A DNA stretch of 64,000 nt from Clostridium sp. BSD9I1 (GCF_900185645.1 NZ_FYAM01000024.1:1-64000), one strand, 5' to 3'. Positions 46,501-57,420 are shown, counted from the first letter of the stretch. Made by a program: numbers and translations. Notes: generated by a model from the sequence alone, not told the origin.

Positions 46501-47655
46501 TTAATTATTTTTCTCTTGTGATGCAATATTTTCTTCCCCTACGACAAGTACTCTAAGAATTATATATTCATTTTCTGCTTTCTCTTCTACAATTTCGTCT
46601 ACCACTTCAGTGTTTTTATCTAAAGACTGTTTAATTTTTTTTATCATTTCTTTAGAATAATTATCTATAACTTTCTTTTTATCAATGGCTTTGTTTTTTT
46701 CTTGAATTTCAAAGCATTCTTCCGTTATAAAAAAACCTTTTTTATTTACTATTTTATCATAATTTGAAAAGTTATTCATTTCCTTTTTAAAAAATATCTT
46801 TTTATTTCCTATTTGTATAAATATATTTTTTACTTTATTCCCCGTTCTTTCTTTTATCTTTTCAACAACTGGTATCTTTTTCACATCTTCGTAAAAGGTT
46901 CTTGCAATTACATGTCCCTTAGCAGGTACTTGATATATATTCCCTTCTCTTCCCTGCTCTCCTTTTACAAGAAGCTGCCCCTTTTTAACTACATCCCCTC
47001 TTTTAACTAAAGCCGTACCTGAAGTAGTATATACCCTTACTACTTCTCCATCTTTCATAGCTACTAAATTACCTGGAGTAGTTTCATGCACAAGCATCGG
47101 AGGAGTAGCTCTTTCTGATGCTACAACTTTAAGCACAGACCCCTCTACCCTAACTCTTACCCACAAAATTTCATCATTATCTTTTGTTAACTTTTCTTCT
47201 ATAACCCCTATATTTAAATTCCTTTTTCTAATTCCTTCTTTTATACCATAACTTGCAAGTTCTCTTCTGAGCTCATAGGGTGAAAGCCTTTTTTCTGTAA
47301 CTATATCTATCTTCCATACAAAGGTAGATAAATAATATAGTATACAAATAAAAAATACTGTGCCAAAAATTAATGCGTTTCTTTTTCTCATTCTTATAAA
47401 TAAAAATGCAAGTCCTTTTCTTTTTATTACCTTTAGCTTAGTATGTGTTTTTTTTGATATTTTGTCTAGCTTAAGATAATCTTTTAATGAAATTTCCAAA
47501 GATACAGTTGTTAAATCTTTTTTTCTTATATTTTTTACTCCTATGTTATTTTTCCAAAGCAGGTTTATAAACTTTTCAATATTTAAGGATTGGGCTTCAA
47601 TTTCAACGCTACTCCTTTTATAATTTTCTAAGTTTATCTTAATCATTTTTTTCAT
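46501..47655 (-). CDS. yqfD: Sporulation protein YqfD
   Basis: A 384-residue protein of the YqfD/SpoIVFA-like family. A membrane helix lies at about 95-112 (ALIFGTVFFICILYYLSTF) after a basic region. The outer part (115-384) holds the family core GNLVAMKDGEVVRVYTTSG and KGQLLVKGEQG. Known in Bacillus as made in the mother cell under sigma-E; role in sporulation not defined. It overlaps yqfC by 17 bases. Confidence 0.92.
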   Translation of the reverse strand: MKKMIKINLENYKRSSVEIEAQSLNIEKFINLLWKNNIGVKNIRKKDLTTVSLEISLKDYLKLDKISKKTHTKLKVIKRKGLAFLFIRMRKRNALIFGTVFFICILYYLSTFVWKIDIVTEKRLSPYELRRELASYGIKEGIRKRNLNIGVIEEKLTKDNDEILWVRVRVEGSVLKVVASERATPPMLVHETTPGNLVAMKDGEVVRVYTTSGTALVKRGDVVKKGQLLVKGEQGREGNIYQVPAKGHVIARTFYEDVKKIPVVEKIKERTGNKVKNIFIQIGNKKIFFKKEMNNFSNYDKIVNKKGFFITEECFEIQEKNKAIDKKKVIDNYSKEMIKKIKQSLDKNTEVVDEIVEEKAENEYIILRVLVVGEENIASQEKNN

Positions 47656-47923
47656 ACACTATGGATTTAAATTTTCCTTTAAGGGTTATGGTACTTCCCC
47701 CTAAGAAAGGTATTTCAAAATCACTGCCGTATATACACACCAATCCAACCCTTGACTTAATTTTAACCTGCTTTTCATCGAAAACAACTATTCCTTTATG
47801 ATTTTCTATTATTATTTCATTATCCCCTGTTATTATTATTTTAGGGAAATCCATCACTATATCTCTTGGCAAATCCAGTTTTTCAGCTAGTTCATTTTTA
47901 GTCTTATCTATTCTTTCCTCCAT
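47639..47923 (-). CDS. yqfC: Sporulation protein YqfC
   Basis: A 94-residue protein. LDLPRDIVMDFPKIIITGDNEI and IENHKGIVVFDEKQVKI are the family landmarks. No membrane segment. Always found before yqfD in sporulating Firmicutes; function unknown. GGAGAAAGAT lies before the ATG. Confidence 0.92.
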   Translation of the reverse strand: MEERIDKTKNELAEKLDLPRDIVMDFPKIIITGDNEIIIENHKGIVVFDEKQVKIKSRVGLVCIYGSDFEIPFLGGSTITLKGKFKSIVYEKND

Positions 47924-47990
47924 ATCTTTCTCCTAAAAATACTTTCATATTAATTTATGAATGTTAAGAGAAGGTTATGATTTATATATG

Positions 47991-48019
47991 TAAAAAAAGG
48001 CTGAGTTACCTCAGCCTTT
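47991..48019 (-). terminator. Terminator of yqeY
   Basis: AGGCTGAG and CTCAGCCT pair around GTAA, followed by seven T on the minus strand. Confidence 0.9.
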
Positions 48020-48028
48020 ATGTTAATT

Positions 48029-48475
48029 CTATTTATTTAGAAGCTTTTTTACTATCTCACTAACAGCTTTCCCGTCTGCTCTACCCTTAGTTTTAGATAC
48101 AACTACGGCCATTACTTTGCCCATATCTTTTATACTATTTGCCCCAACTTCTTCAATTACCTGTAAAATGATACCTTTTACTTCTTCATTAGTTAATTGC
48201 TGAGGAAGGTAACTTAACAAGATTTCAATTTCTGCTTTTACACTATCAACTAAATCCTGCCTATTTCCTTTTTCAAATTCAAGCATAGCCTCACGTCTTT
48301 GTTTAACTTCTTTAGCTAAAATATCGACGATTTCATCATCTTCAAGAATTCTTCCATCAGTCTTTTCACCTAGTAGTATAGCTGATCTAGCCGTACTAAT
48401 AGTATTTGCTTTAAATTTGTTACCTGATTTTAAAGCTTCTTTCCAATCCTGTTGTAGTCTTTCTTTTAGGGCCAT
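48029..48475 (-). CDS. GatB/YqeY domain protein
   Basis: A 148-residue soluble helical protein of the YqeY family, related to the C-terminal tRNA-binding region of GatB. SLKERLQQDWKEAL-type start, KRREAMLEFEKGNRQDLVD and SYLPQQLTNEEV are typical. It may act on tRNA; function unproven. It follows rpsU by 27 bp, a conserved pairing (rpsU-yqeY). Confidence 0.93.
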   Translation of the reverse strand: MALKERLQQDWKEALKSGNKFKANTISTARSAILLGEKTDGRILEDDEIVDILAKEVKQRREAMLEFEKGNRQDLVDSVKAEIEILLSYLPQQLTNEEVKGIILQVIEEVGANSIKDMGKVMAVVVSKTKGRADGKAVSEIVKKLLNK

Positions 48476-48502
48476 AATTAGTACCTTCTTTCAAAAGAAA
48501 TA

Positions 48503-48679
48503 TTACTTAAACTTTCTCTTTCTAGCAGCTTCTGATTTTTTCTTTCTTTTTACGCTTGGCTTTTCGTAATGTTCTCTTTTTCTTACTTCAGAAAGAACAC
48601 CAGCTCTAGCGCATTTTTTCTTAAATCTTCTTAATGCATTTTCTAGTGATTCATTTTCTCCAACTTTTATTTCTGACAT
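48503..48679 (-). CDS. rpsU: 30S ribosomal protein S21
   Basis: A 58-residue basic ribosomal protein: [18 protein letters not shown], then [21 protein letters not shown] and a lysine/arginine-rich tail ending KRKFK. Length is normal for Firmicute S21. AGGGAGG lies before the ATG. Needed for 30S initiation complexes. First gene before yqeY. Confidence 0.97.
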   Translation of the reverse strand: MSEIKVGENESLENALRRFKKKCARAGVLSEVRKREHYEKPSVKRKKKSEAARKRKFK

Positions 48680-48814
48680 TGATCTCCCTCCCTCCGCTAT
48701 TTCAATTTAATTTAAAAAATTGAACAGGTAATTCGTGGGTCGCATAGCACATATTCTATTATATAATACTATTTAAGATACTGTCAACAATTTCATTTAA
48801 TGTTTGAAATCTTT

Positions 48815-49159
48815 TTATCCTGGTGGCCACTGTAGAGTTCTTCCCCCTAACAAATGAAAGTGAATATGCCCTACTGTCTGCCCTCCATCTTCTCCACAGT
48901 TAGTAACAACTCTATATCCTCTGTCAGCTAAATCAAGCCTTTGCGCTATATCTTTTACTGTCATAAATATATGAGCTATTATATCGCTATTTTCTTTTGT
49001 AAGATCATTTACGTTTTCTATATGATTTTTCGGAATTATAATCACATGTACTGGCGCTTCAGGGCTAATATCTTTAAATGCTAAAACCTTGTCATCTTCA
49101 TATACCTTTTGTGAAGGTATTTCACCTTTTACTATTTTGCAAAATATACAGTTCTCCAT
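48815..49159 (-). CDS. HIT-family nucleotide-binding protein
   Basis: A 114-residue histidine-triad protein (HINT type). N-terminal CIFCKIVKGEIPS with a CxxC and the triad VGHIHFHLLGG near the C-terminus. Relatives hydrolyse nucleoside phosphoramidates and adenylates. GGAGGTG precedes the ATG. Between mtaB and rpsU. Confidence 0.95.
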   Translation of the reverse strand: MENCIFCKIVKGEIPSQKVYEDDKVLAFKDISPEAPVHVIIIPKNHIENVNDLTKENSDIIAHIFMTVKDIAQRLDLADRGYRVVTNCGEDGGQTVGHIHFHLLGGRTLQWPPG

Positions 49160-49230
49160 TAGTTCACCTCCTGCATCATTTACATAATTTGTATGTTTTG
49201 TAAAAATCTTTGCTCCCGTTATAAATCAGC

Positions 49231-49252
49231 ACATCTCAAGTATTTGAGATGT
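49231..49252. repeat. Short perfect palindrome in the mtaB-HIT gap
   Basis: ACATCTCAA and TTGAGATGT flank four bases. No T run on either side, so termination is doubtful; it may be an operator or an RNA hairpin. Confidence 0.4.
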
Positions 49253-49290
49253 TCCCTTATAGTCAAATGTTACATTTATTATATCTTAAT

Positions 49291-50592
49291 CTACATAATA
49301 TTTCCAATACTATATTCATCTTTTGCTTCAATAATTTTTGTATCTAATATTTTTTCATCTATATGAGATTCAGATTTTGATACTACCTTTATATAATTCG
49401 GAGTATATCCCTCATATAAATCATCATTTCCATTAAAGTTTTGCTCATAAAGAACTTTGAAATTTACTCCAATAAACTTTTCCATAAATTCTTTTTCATT
49501 TTTCCTATTTAATTCTATTAGTTTAGCACTTCTTTCATCTTTTATAGTTCCATCTACTTGATTTGGCATATGCTCTGCCTTAGTTCCCGTCCTTGGACTA
49601 AACTTAAATATATGCATCTTTGAAAGCTTAATTCCACTTAAAAACTCGTAAGTCTTATTAAATTCTTCTTCAGTTTCTCCTGGAAATCCTACTATTATGT
49701 CAGTAGTTATAGAAACATCAGCTATGTACTTTCTTAATCCTTCAACTATATCCCTATATTCTTTAATAGTATATTTTCTATTCATTCTTTTTAAAGTTTC
49801 ATCACATCCACTTTGAAGAGATAAATGAAAATGTGGGCAAAGCTTATTTAACTTAGAAAGTCTTTCTATTATACCTTCTGTGAAAAATTGAGGATCTATA
49901 GATCCTATTCTTACTCTTTCTATTCCCTCTACTTTATCAATTTCTTCTAATAATTTAACTAAGTTCCAACCTTCTCCAATATCATCTCCATAACAAGCTA
50001 TATGTATACCGGATAAAATAACTTCTTTAAATCCATGATTTGCAAGTCTATATACTTCTTCCATTACCTTTTCAGGATTTTTACTGCATACCGCTCCTCT
50101 GGCAAATGGAATTAAACAATATGAACAAAATCTATTACATCCATCTTGAATCTTTAAAAAGGCTCTTGTTTTATCTTGATATTCTTCAATATTTAATTCT
50201 TCAAATATGTTATTTCTAAGAACATCAGCTACTTCTACAATTTGACTTTTCTCATCTAAAAATTTCCCTACAAGTTCTGCTACTTCGCCCTTATTTCTAG
50301 TCCCTACTACTATATCTACTCCTGGAATTTCAGCCACCTTATCTGGTGCAATTTGAGAATAACATCCAGCAACTACTATAACAGCTTCTTCATTAAGTCT
50401 TCTAGCCCTACTTATCATTTGACGGGATTTTTTATCCCCCATATTTGTAACAGTGCATGTGTTTATAACATATACGTCGGCACACTCATCAAAGTTTACT
50501 AAATCATATCCTGATTTTATGAATTTTTCTGTCATAGCTTCCGTTTCATATTGATTCACTCTACAACCTAAGGTAGTAAATGCAACTCTCAT
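49291..50592 (-). CDS. mtaB: tRNA t6A37 methylthiotransferase
   Basis: A 433-residue radical-SAM enzyme adding a methylthio group to t6A37. The N-terminal UPF0004 domain binds a 4Fe-4S via Cys in TLGCRVNQYE, INTCTVTN and AGCYSQ; the radical SAM motif is CNRFCSYCLIPFARG; a TRAM domain ends the chain. MtaB (YqeV) fits by the TLGCRVNQ start. It shares the junction base with rsmE. Confidence 0.95.
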   Translation of the reverse strand: MRVAFTTLGCRVNQYETEAMTEKFIKSGYDLVNFDECADVYVINTCTVTNMGDKKSRQMISRARRLNEEAVIVVAGCYSQIAPDKVAEIPGVDIVVGTRNKGEVAELVGKFLDEKSQIVEVADVLRNNIFEELNIEEYQDKTRAFLKIQDGCNRFCSYCLIPFARGAVCSKNPEKVMEEVYRLANHGFKEVILSGIHIACYGDDIGEGWNLVKLLEEIDKVEGIERVRIGSIDPQFFTEGIIERLSKLNKLCPHFHLSLQSGCDETLKRMNRKYTIKEYRDIVEGLRKYIADVSITTDIIVGFPGETEEEFNKTYEFLSGIKLSKMHIFKFSPRTGTKAEHMPNQVDGTIKDERSAKLIELNRKNEKEFMEKFIGVNFKVLYEQNFNGNDDLYEGYTPNYIKVVSKSESHIDEKILDTKIIEAKDEYSIGNIM

Positions 50593-51344
50593 TAAATATT
50601 TCCTCCTAAATCTCCTAATTCATACATAATTAAAGATGCAGCTACAAACCCTGCTGTTTCGGTTCTAAGTATTCTAGGTCCTAGTGTCACTATAAAAGCT
50701 CCCATATTCTTTAGCTTTTCTATTTCACTTTCCTCAAATCCGCCCTCTGGTCCTATTACAATACCTACATTTTTAACTTCATCTTTAATTATGCTATTTA
50801 CTACTTTTCTTACTCCGTATCCCTTTTCATTTTCATAAGGCACTATAACTAAATCCATGTCTTTTAACTCAGCTAATGCTTCATCAAATTCTATGGGTTC
50901 TCTTACTTCTGGAATAATAGTTCTCTTACTTTGCTTTGCTGCCTCTAATGCAATTCTTACCCATCTATCTACTTTTTTAAATTGCCCAATTTCCCCTTTT
51001 ACAACTACCCTATCTGTAATTATAGGCGTTATTTCCTTTATGCCAAGTTCACAATTCTTTTGTACTATTAAATCCATTTTAGTAGATTTAGGCAGTCCTT
51101 GAAATAAAAAAACATTAATAGGTGCTTCATTATTTATAGAAAGCTTTTCTTTAATCTTTACTATTACTTGACTTTTATTTACTTCCTCTACTATACCTAA
51201 ATATTCTTCTCCATTACAATTATTAATGCTTACTTCTTCTCCTGCCTCAAGCCTTAATACTTTATATATATGCTTTACATCTTCTCCCTCAATTACAGCT
51301 TGATGCATATTTACATTTTCTTTAGGAACAAAAAACTTATGCAA
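50592..51344 (-). CDS. rsmE: 16S rRNA m3U1498 methyltransferase
   Basis: A 250-residue SPOUT-fold enzyme. The C-terminal knot (NVGIVIGPEGGFEESEIEKL, TLGPRILRTETA) is diagnostic; a PUA-like domain is N-terminal. I chose the TTG at 51344 (MHKFFVPKEN), 8 bases after AAGGAG; a GTG at 51353 lies on that site. It follows prmA by about 12 bp, the prmA-rsmE pair next to dnaJ being conserved. Confidence 0.94.
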   Translation of the reverse strand: MHKFFVPKENVNMHQAVIEGEDVKHIYKVLRLEAGEEVSINNCNGEEYLGIVEEVNKSQVIVKIKEKLSINNEAPINVFLFQGLPKSTKMDLIVQKNCELGIKEITPIITDRVVVKGEIGQFKKVDRWVRIALEAAKQSKRTIIPEVREPIEFDEALAELKDMDLVIVPYENEKGYGVRKVVNSIIKDEVKNVGIVIGPEGGFEESEIEKLKNMGAFIVTLGPRILRTETAGFVAASLIMYELGDLGGNI

Positions 51345-51356
51345 ATTCAACACTCC

Positions 51357-52304
51357 TTAGTTACGTTTTGCAACAATACAAACCCATTCTCCCTCAGTAT
51401 TTTCTTCTATTATTTCAAATCCACTTGCCTTTAACTTATTTATTACATCTTGCTTTCTATCTTTGATTATGCCAGATGAAATGAAATATCCATCCTTCTC
51501 TATAAAACTTTTTACCTCATCTGTTAAAAATATTATAATATCTGCTATTATATTAGCTACTACTATATTTGCTTTTCCTTTAACTACATCCATTAGATTT
51601 CCATGAAGTATTTCTATATTATCTACTTCGTTAAATGATATATTTTCTTTGGCAGATTTTACAGCTACAGGATCTAAATCAACACCTATAACCTTATTAG
51701 CCTTAAGTTTTGCTGCAGCAATAGCAAGTATTCCAGACCCTGTTCCTATATCAAATACTGTTGAATCTTCTTTAACATATTTTTCTAATGCCTTCACACA
51801 CATGCGCGTGGTTTCGTGAGTACCTGTACCAAATGCCATACCTGGATCCAAATCTATAACTAATTCTTCCGGGCTTGCCTTATATTCTTCCCATATGGGC
51901 CTTACTACTATTTTTTGTCCTATTTTCGTAGGTTTATAATATTTCTTCCAGTTATTTTCCCAATCTGCCTCATTTACCTTAGTTACAGTAACTATTCCTT
52001 TTCCCTTGTCTATTCCATATGTATGTAAATTATCTATACTTTCTTTTATGTATGATATATATTCCTCAAAACTTTCATCATCTTTATAATATCCTTTAAT
52101 TACAACGCCATCTTTTACAACAAGCAATGTCTCATCAAAATAATCCCAATCTCCAGGATGATTTTTCTTATATTCTATATCTTCAGGATCCTCAATTGAA
52201 ACTCCCTTTACTCCTGTATTATACATTATTCCAGACACTGCTTCCATAGCTTCACTGCTAGTTATAATACTTACCTCTAACCAATCTTTATCTTCATTAT
52301 GCAT
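51357..52304 (-). CDS. prmA: Ribosomal protein L11 methyltransferase
   Basis: A 315-residue class I methyltransferase modifying L11. The N-terminal substrate domain (about 1-125) is followed by the SAM domain: [34 protein letters not shown] and [19 protein letters not shown] precedes the ATG. Downstream of dnaJ. Confidence 0.96.
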   Translation of the reverse strand: MHNEDKDWLEVSIITSSEAMEAVSGIMYNTGVKGVSIEDPEDIEYKKNHPGDWDYFDETLLVVKDGVVIKGYYKDDESFEEYISYIKESIDNLHTYGIDKGKGIVTVTKVNEADWENNWKKYYKPTKIGQKIVVRPIWEEYKASPEELVIDLDPGMAFGTGTHETTRMCVKALEKYVKEDSTVFDIGTGSGILAIAAAKLKANKVIGVDLDPVAVKSAKENISFNEVDNIEILHGNLMDVVKGKANIVVANIIADIIIFLTDEVKSFIEKDGYFISSGIIKDRKQDVINKLKASGFEIIEENTEGEWVCIVAKRN

Positions 52305-52379
52305 AAAATGCCCTCCAATTTTTATTATCCTAAATTACTTATCAATTATACATTATTGACCTACTTTTTTAAAGTAAAC

Positions 52380-52530
52380 ACCCTATAAAAAATGCGAAGC
52401 ATTTTTTATAGGTACTAGGCCAAAGGTACCAGGTAATAGGATTAGATGAAACTTTGCATTGCAAAGTTTCTACATTTCCCAATTCCTAGTACCTTAATCC
52501 TAATTCCTAAAAACAAATTGCTCCGCAACT
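52380..52530. repeat. Second dispersed repeat family, copy 2
   Basis: A nested set of inverted repeats: CCTATAAAAAATGC with its complement, GGTACTAGG with CCTAGTACC, TAGGATTA with TAATCCTA, and in the centre GAAACTTTGC-att-GCAAAGTTTC. It ends ACAAATTGCTCCGCAAC. It shares the ATGC hairpin and ACAAATTG ends with 25400-25562. It fills the prmA-dnaJ gap. Confidence 0.6.
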
Positions 52531-52531
52531 T

Positions 52532-53644
52532 TTATTTAAAAAATTTCTTTAAAAATCCTTCTTTTTCAGAACTCTTTATTTCACCGCTAGCTTCCATGTA
52601 AGCAACTAGTGCTTCCTTCTGCTTTTGATTTAGAGATTTAGGTATATCAACTACTACATTTACGTATTGATCTCCCCTTCCTCTTCCATTTACATGTGGA
52701 ACTCCTTTTCCTTTTAGTCTAAATACTGTACCTGGCTGAGTTCCTGCTGGAACAGTATACTTAACTTCTCCATCGATAGTTTTCACCTTAAGTTCCGTTC
52801 CAAGTGAAGCCTTGCCAAAACTTATATGTGTATCAACATATATGTCATCTCCCTTTCTTTTAAAGAACGGATGTGGCATTACCCTTATTGCAACATATAG
52901 ATCTCCTGGAGGACCTCCATTTACTCCTGCTTCTCCTTGTCCTCTTATAGGAATAACATTTCCAGTATCAACCCCAGCTGGTATATTAACTTTTATTTTT
53001 TTAGATTTTCTTAATATACCCTTACCCTTACATTCTGGACATGGATCTGTAACTACAGTTCCTTTACCATTACATTCATCACAAGTATTTACACTTACAA
53101 AACTTCCAAGTGGAGTATTTCTTTGCACCTTAACTTGACCAGTACCTCCACACTTGGTACAAGTTTTAGAATGACTTCCTGGTTTAGAACCACTACCCTT
53201 ACAAGTTTCACAAGTTTCACTCTTTGTTATATTTATTTCTTTTTCTATTCCAGTCATTGCTTCTTCAAAAGTTAAATTTACGGCATATTCCATATCCTCA
53301 CCCTTTTGAGGTCCATTTCTTCTTCTACTTCCACCAAAACCTCCAAAAAATGAATCAAATATGTCTCCAAAGCCTCCAAAACCTGAAAAATCAAAACCAG
53401 ACGGATCAAATCCTCCACCATTAAAATCTGTGGTTCCAAATTGATCATATTGAGCCTTCTTTTGTGGGTCAGAAAGCACTTGATATGCTTCATTTATTTC
53501 TTTAAACTTTTCTTCAGCTTCTTTATCCCCTTGATTCTTATCAGGATGATATTTTATTGCTAGTTTTCTAAAGGCTTTCTTTATGTCTTCTTCGCTTGCG
53601 CCCTTTTGAAGTCCTAGTATTTCATAAAAATCTTTTTTAGCCAT
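52532..53644 (-). CDS. dnaJ: Chaperone DnaJ
   Basis: A 370-residue Hsp40 co-chaperone. J domain (1-70, with HPD in [11 protein letters not shown]), glycine/phenylalanine region (75-115), zinc domain with four CxxCxGxG repeats ([32 protein letters not shown]) and C-terminal substrate domains. The ATG at 53644 follows AAAGGTGG; a longer frame to 53707 crosses the dnaK terminator. Follows dnaK. Confidence 0.97.
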   Translation of the reverse strand: MAKKDFYEILGLQKGASEEDIKKAFRKLAIKYHPDKNQGDKEAEEKFKEINEAYQVLSDPQKKAQYDQFGTTDFNGGGFDPSGFDFSGFGGFGDIFDSFFGGFGGSRRRNGPQKGEDMEYAVNLTFEEAMTGIEKEINITKSETCETCKGSGSKPGSHSKTCTKCGGTGQVKVQRNTPLGSFVSVNTCDECNGKGTVVTDPCPECKGKGILRKSKKIKVNIPAGVDTGNVIPIRGQGEAGVNGGPPGDLYVAIRVMPHPFFKRKGDDIYVDTHISFGKASLGTELKVKTIDGEVKYTVPAGTQPGTVFRLKGKGVPHVNGRGRGDQYVNVVVDIPKSLNQKQKEALVAYMEASGEIKSSEKEGFLKKFFK

Positions 53645-53711
53645 ACTTTTACCACCTTTAATGAATTGAAATATCGAAATCAAAAATTTCCATAAATCAT
53701 GTAACATAAAT

Positions 53712-53741
53712 ATTCAGATGGAGAATACTCCCCATCTGAAT
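53712..53741 (-). terminator. Hairpin between dnaK and dnaJ
   Basis: ATTCAGATGG and CCATCTGAAT form a 10-bp stem. On the minus strand ATTTATGTTAC follows, so T-richness is low. It may limit dnaJ relative to dnaK or protect the dnaK mRNA. Confidence 0.55.
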
Positions 53742-53781
53742 CAAATCACAATTTACTTTTATATTATATGTCAATTATATA

Positions 53782-55629
53782 CTATTTGTCATCTTCTACT
53801 TTATAATCTGCATCTACAACATTATCATCTTTAGGACCATTTGCTCCAGCACCTGGGTTTCCTCCAGCCATGTTTGGATCAAATCCAGCACCTTCTGCGC
53901 CTTGATACATCTTAGATGAAACTGCATAAAACGCTTGTGTTAACTCTTCAGTAGCCTTTTTAATTGCTTCTAAATCTTCTTTTTCTTTAACTTCTTTCAA
54001 AGCATTAAGCTTTGCTTCTATATTAGATTTATCTTCTGCTGAAACCTTATCTCCTAAATCAGCTAATGCTTTTTCAGTTTGATATGCCATTTGGTCTGCA
54101 TTATTTCTAACTTCAATAGATTCTTTTCTCTTCTTATCTTCTTCTTCATATTGTTTTGCTTCATTAACTGCTTTATTTATTTCATCTTCTGATAAATTAG
54201 TTGAAGCTGTAATTGTAATGTTAGCTTCTTTTCCTGTTCCCTTATCCTTAGCAGAAACATTAACTATACCATTAGCATCTATATCAAATGTAACTTCTAT
54301 TTGTGGAATTCCTCTTGGAGCTGGTGCGATTCCTGAAAGTGTAAATCTTCCAAGGGTCTTGTTACCTCCTGCCATTTGTCTTTCCCCTTGAACTACGTGA
54401 ATTTCAACAGAAGTTTGGCCATCAGCAGCTGTAGAGAATACCTGACTCTTTCTTGTTGGAATAGTTGTATTTCTTTCTATTAATGGAGTTGCTACTCCAC
54501 CTAAAGTTTCAATTCCAAGTGTTAATGGAGTAACATCAAGAAGTAATACATCTTTTACATCTCCTGTTAAAACTCCAGCCTGTATAGCTGCACCAACTGC
54601 AACACATTCATCTGGGTTTACTCCCTTAGAAGGCTCTTTTCCAGTAAAGTTTTTAACAGCTTCCTGAACAGCTGGTATTCTTGTAGATCCACCTACAAGT
54701 ATTACCTTATCAACCTCACCCATGCTTAATCCAGCATCACTTAGAGCTTTTCTCATTGGTTCTATAGTAGCATCTACTAAATCATGAGTTAATTCATTAA
54801 ATTTAGCTCTTGTTAAATTCATATCTATATGCTTTGGACCAGTTGCATCAGCAGTGATAAATGGTAAGTTTATATTAGTTTGCATTGATGAAGATAACTC
54901 TATCTTTGCTTTTTCTGCTGCTTCCTTTAATCTTTGAAGTGCCATTTTATCATTTCTTAAGTCTATACCATATTCCGCCTTAAATGTATCTGCTATATGA
55001 TTCATAACTCTCTCATCAAAGTCATCACCACCAAGTTTTGTGTTACCATTAGTGGATTTAACTTCGAATACACCATCACCAAGTTCAAGTATAGATACAT
55101 CAAATGTACCGCCACCTAAGTCATAAACAAATATTCTGTGATTTTTATCCATCTTATCAAGACCATATGCTAAAGCTGCAGCTGTTGGCTCATTTATTAT
55201 TCTTAAAACCTCAAGCCCAGCTATTTTTCCTGCATCTTTAGTTGCCTGTCTTTGGCTATCATTAAAATATGCAGGCACTGTGATAACTGCCTGTGATACT
55301 TTTTCTCCTAAATATGCCTCAGCATCTGCTTTCAATTTTTGAAGCACCATAGCTGAAATTTCTTGAGGAGTATGATCTTTTCCATCTATATTAACCTTAT
55401 GATTTGTTCCCATATGTCTCTTTATGGAAATTATAGTTTTGTCAGGATTTGTTATGGCCTGTCTTTTAGCCACCTGTCCTACTAATCTTTCTCCATTAGC
55501 TTGAAAGGATACAACTGATGGTGTTGTTCTAGCTCCTTCTGCATTTGTTATAACTACAGGCTCTCCACCTTCCATTACTGCTACACAAGAGTTTGTAGTT
55601 CCTAAGTCTATACCTATTACCTTTGCCAT
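53782..55629 (-). CDS. dnaK: Chaperone DnaK (Hsp70)
   Basis: A 615-residue Hsp70. The ATPase half (1-360; [41 protein letters not shown]) and substrate domain (365-580; [17 protein letters not shown]) are intact; the end is acidic ([12 protein letters not shown]). The ATG at 55629 follows GGAGG; the open frame to 55656 has no site. Middle of hrcA-grpE-dnaK-dnaJ. Confidence 0.98.
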   Translation of the reverse strand: MAKVIGIDLGTTNSCVAVMEGGEPVVITNAEGARTTPSVVSFQANGERLVGQVAKRQAITNPDKTIISIKRHMGTNHKVNIDGKDHTPQEISAMVLQKLKADAEAYLGEKVSQAVITVPAYFNDSQRQATKDAGKIAGLEVLRIINEPTAAALAYGLDKMDKNHRIFVYDLGGGTFDVSILELGDGVFEVKSTNGNTKLGGDDFDERVMNHIADTFKAEYGIDLRNDKMALQRLKEAAEKAKIELSSSMQTNINLPFITADATGPKHIDMNLTRAKFNELTHDLVDATIEPMRKALSDAGLSMGEVDKVILVGGSTRIPAVQEAVKNFTGKEPSKGVNPDECVAVGAAIQAGVLTGDVKDVLLLDVTPLTLGIETLGGVATPLIERNTTIPTRKSQVFSTAADGQTSVEIHVVQGERQMAGGNKTLGRFTLSGIAPAPRGIPQIEVTFDIDANGIVNVSAKDKGTGKEANITITASTNLSEDEINKAVNEAKQYEEEDKKRKESIEVRNNADQMAYQTEKALADLGDKVSAEDKSNIEAKLNALKEVKEKEDLEAIKKATEELTQAFYAVSSKMYQGAEGAGFDPNMAGGNPGAGANGPKDDNVVDADYKVEDDK

Positions 55630-55707
55630 AGTATTTTTTACCTCCTTATAAATCAAACAATAAAATATTTTTATATATGAATATTAAATAGAATTTCTAT
55701 TTAAATT

Positions 55708-56322
55708 TTAATTAACAACTTTTACCACACTGTGTCTTATTACTTTGTCTGCTCTTTTATACCCCTTTTGAAATACTTCCACTATTTCATTATTGCCATA
55801 ATTCTCGTCTTGTATATGCATTACAGCTTCATGATAATTAGGATCAAATCCATTATCTATACTAATTTCATCCACACCTAATTTTTCAAGAGATCCTTTA
55901 AATTGTTTTAGTGTCATTTCAACACCCTTCTTTAAATCTTCAAAACTTCCCTCAGCACTTACAGCTCTCTCTAAATTATCAAGTACTGGAAGCATATGCT
56001 TTAAAACATCGCTGCAAGCCTCTGTGTATATTCCTTCTTTTTCTTTAGAAGTTCTTTTTCTGTAATTATCATACTCTGCTATTGTTCTTAAAAGTCTTTC
56101 TTTCAATGTTTCTAATTCATTACTTAATTTATTATTCTCATTTAAAATATTGGAATTTTTTTCTTTCAATTCTTCTATACTTTCCCCTTCAAATTCTTCG
56201 TCAATTTCCTCAAATTCCTTATCCTCTTTTATTTCAGCTTCTTCCAAGGATTCATCTATTTTCATATCTTCTGAAAATATTTTATCTTCATTATTCAAAT
56301 CCTCTTTTTTTATTTCTTCCAT
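55708..56322 (-). CDS. grpE: Nucleotide exchange factor GrpE
   Basis: A 204-residue dimeric exchange factor for DnaK. An acidic N-terminal tail (1-55), a long coiled coil (55-135; RLLRTIAEYDNYRKRTSKEKE) and the C-terminal beta wing (DPNYHEAVMHIQDENYGNNEIVEVFQKGYK) are seen. Between hrcA and dnaK. Confidence 0.97.
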   Translation of the reverse strand: MEEIKKEDLNNEDKIFSEDMKIDESLEEAEIKEDKEFEEIDEEFEGESIEELKEKNSNILNENNKLSNELETLKERLLRTIAEYDNYRKRTSKEKEGIYTEACSDVLKHMLPVLDNLERAVSAEGSFEDLKKGVEMTLKQFKGSLEKLGVDEISIDNGFDPNYHEAVMHIQDENYGNNEIVEVFQKGYKRADKVIRHSVVKVVN

Positions 56323-56372
56323 TTGACTGCCTCCGTTTCTTATCTTTATATTTAAGGTAATTTAAATCTAAT

Positions 56373-57404
56373 TTATCTTATATAGTCATCTGTAAGAGTT
56401 TTATTTAATTCATTCACCACTGCTGCTAAAATAGAGATAACCTTATCATAAGGCATTCTTGTTGGTCCTATTACTCCTATAGAGCCCAATGGACGTCCCC
56501 CAATGCTATAAACTGCAGAAACTATACTGCACTCCTTAGCATCTTCTAAAAAGTTTTCTCCTCCAATTTTAATATCCATACTTTCAGTAGAATTTATTAA
56601 ATCATTTACTTTCTTCTTATTATCAATTAATGATAAGAATTCCTTAGCTCTTTGTATATCGTTGTATTCAGGATAATGAAATATATTAGTAGTTCCCTCA
56701 AAATAAATATCTGAAGACTCCATACTATTTAAGCTTTCGTATATAACTGGCATAATAGAATTAAATATCTCTTCATATCCAAATAAATCACTTTTTAAAT
56801 TATTTATAACTTCTAAATTAATTTCTTCTATATTTAAATTACTTAATCTTATATTTAATAAATTATTAATCTTAACTAATAATTCTGTATCTATAGATTT
56901 TGTCATCCTTATCAAATTGTTTTTTATTATTCCTCTATCTATAACAATTACAGATAGGATATTATTATTATCAATGTGTATAAGTTGTATAGATTTAATC
57001 TTGCCTTTTCTAAATGATGGTGCCTTTACTACTGATGTAAGTCTCGTAAGTTCCGCAAGTAAATATGATGCTTCTTTTATTACTTTATCTATTTCATGTA
57101 GTGTAGATTTTATTATATGCTTTTTTATGAATTCTTCTTCTTCATAGGTTACACGGGAAACCTGCATTAATTTATCTACATATAACCTGTATCCTTTGTC
57201 AGAAGGCTTTCTTCCTGAAGAACTATGAAGTTGCTCTAAATATCCCATTTCCTCAAGATCAGCCATTTCATTTCTTATAGTAGCAGAACTTATACCTAGA
57301 TCATACTTTTTAGCTATGGTCCTGGAACCCACAGGCTCTGCTGTATCTATGTAATCAAGTATTATAGCCTGAAGTATTTTTATTTTTCTCTCATCCATTT
57401 CCAT
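56373..57404 (-). CDS. hrcA: Heat-inducible repressor HrcA
   Basis: A 343-residue repressor that binds CIRCE and depends on GroEL to fold. The N-terminal winged helix (1-75; EPVGSRTIAKKYDLGISSATIRNEMADLEEMGYL) and the family core are present. ATG at 57404 follows GAGGTG by 6 bases; an ATG six bases downstream is also possible. First gene of the hrcA-grpE-dnaK-dnaJ operon, with CIRCE 17 bp upstream. Confidence 0.96.
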   Translation of the reverse strand: MEMDERKIKILQAIILDYIDTAEPVGSRTIAKKYDLGISSATIRNEMADLEEMGYLEQLHSSSGRKPSDKGYRLYVDKLMQVSRVTYEEEEFIKKHIIKSTLHEIDKVIKEASYLLAELTRLTSVVKAPSFRKGKIKSIQLIHIDNNNILSVIVIDRGIIKNNLIRMTKSIDTELLVKINNLLNIRLSNLNIEEINLEVINNLKSDLFGYEEIFNSIMPVIYESLNSMESSDIYFEGTTNIFHYPEYNDIQRAKEFLSLIDNKKKVNDLINSTESMDIKIGGENFLEDAKECSIVSAVYSIGGRPLGSIGVIGPTRMPYDKVISILAAVVNELNKTLTDDYIR

Positions 57405-57420
57405 AATATCACCTCTTTTA

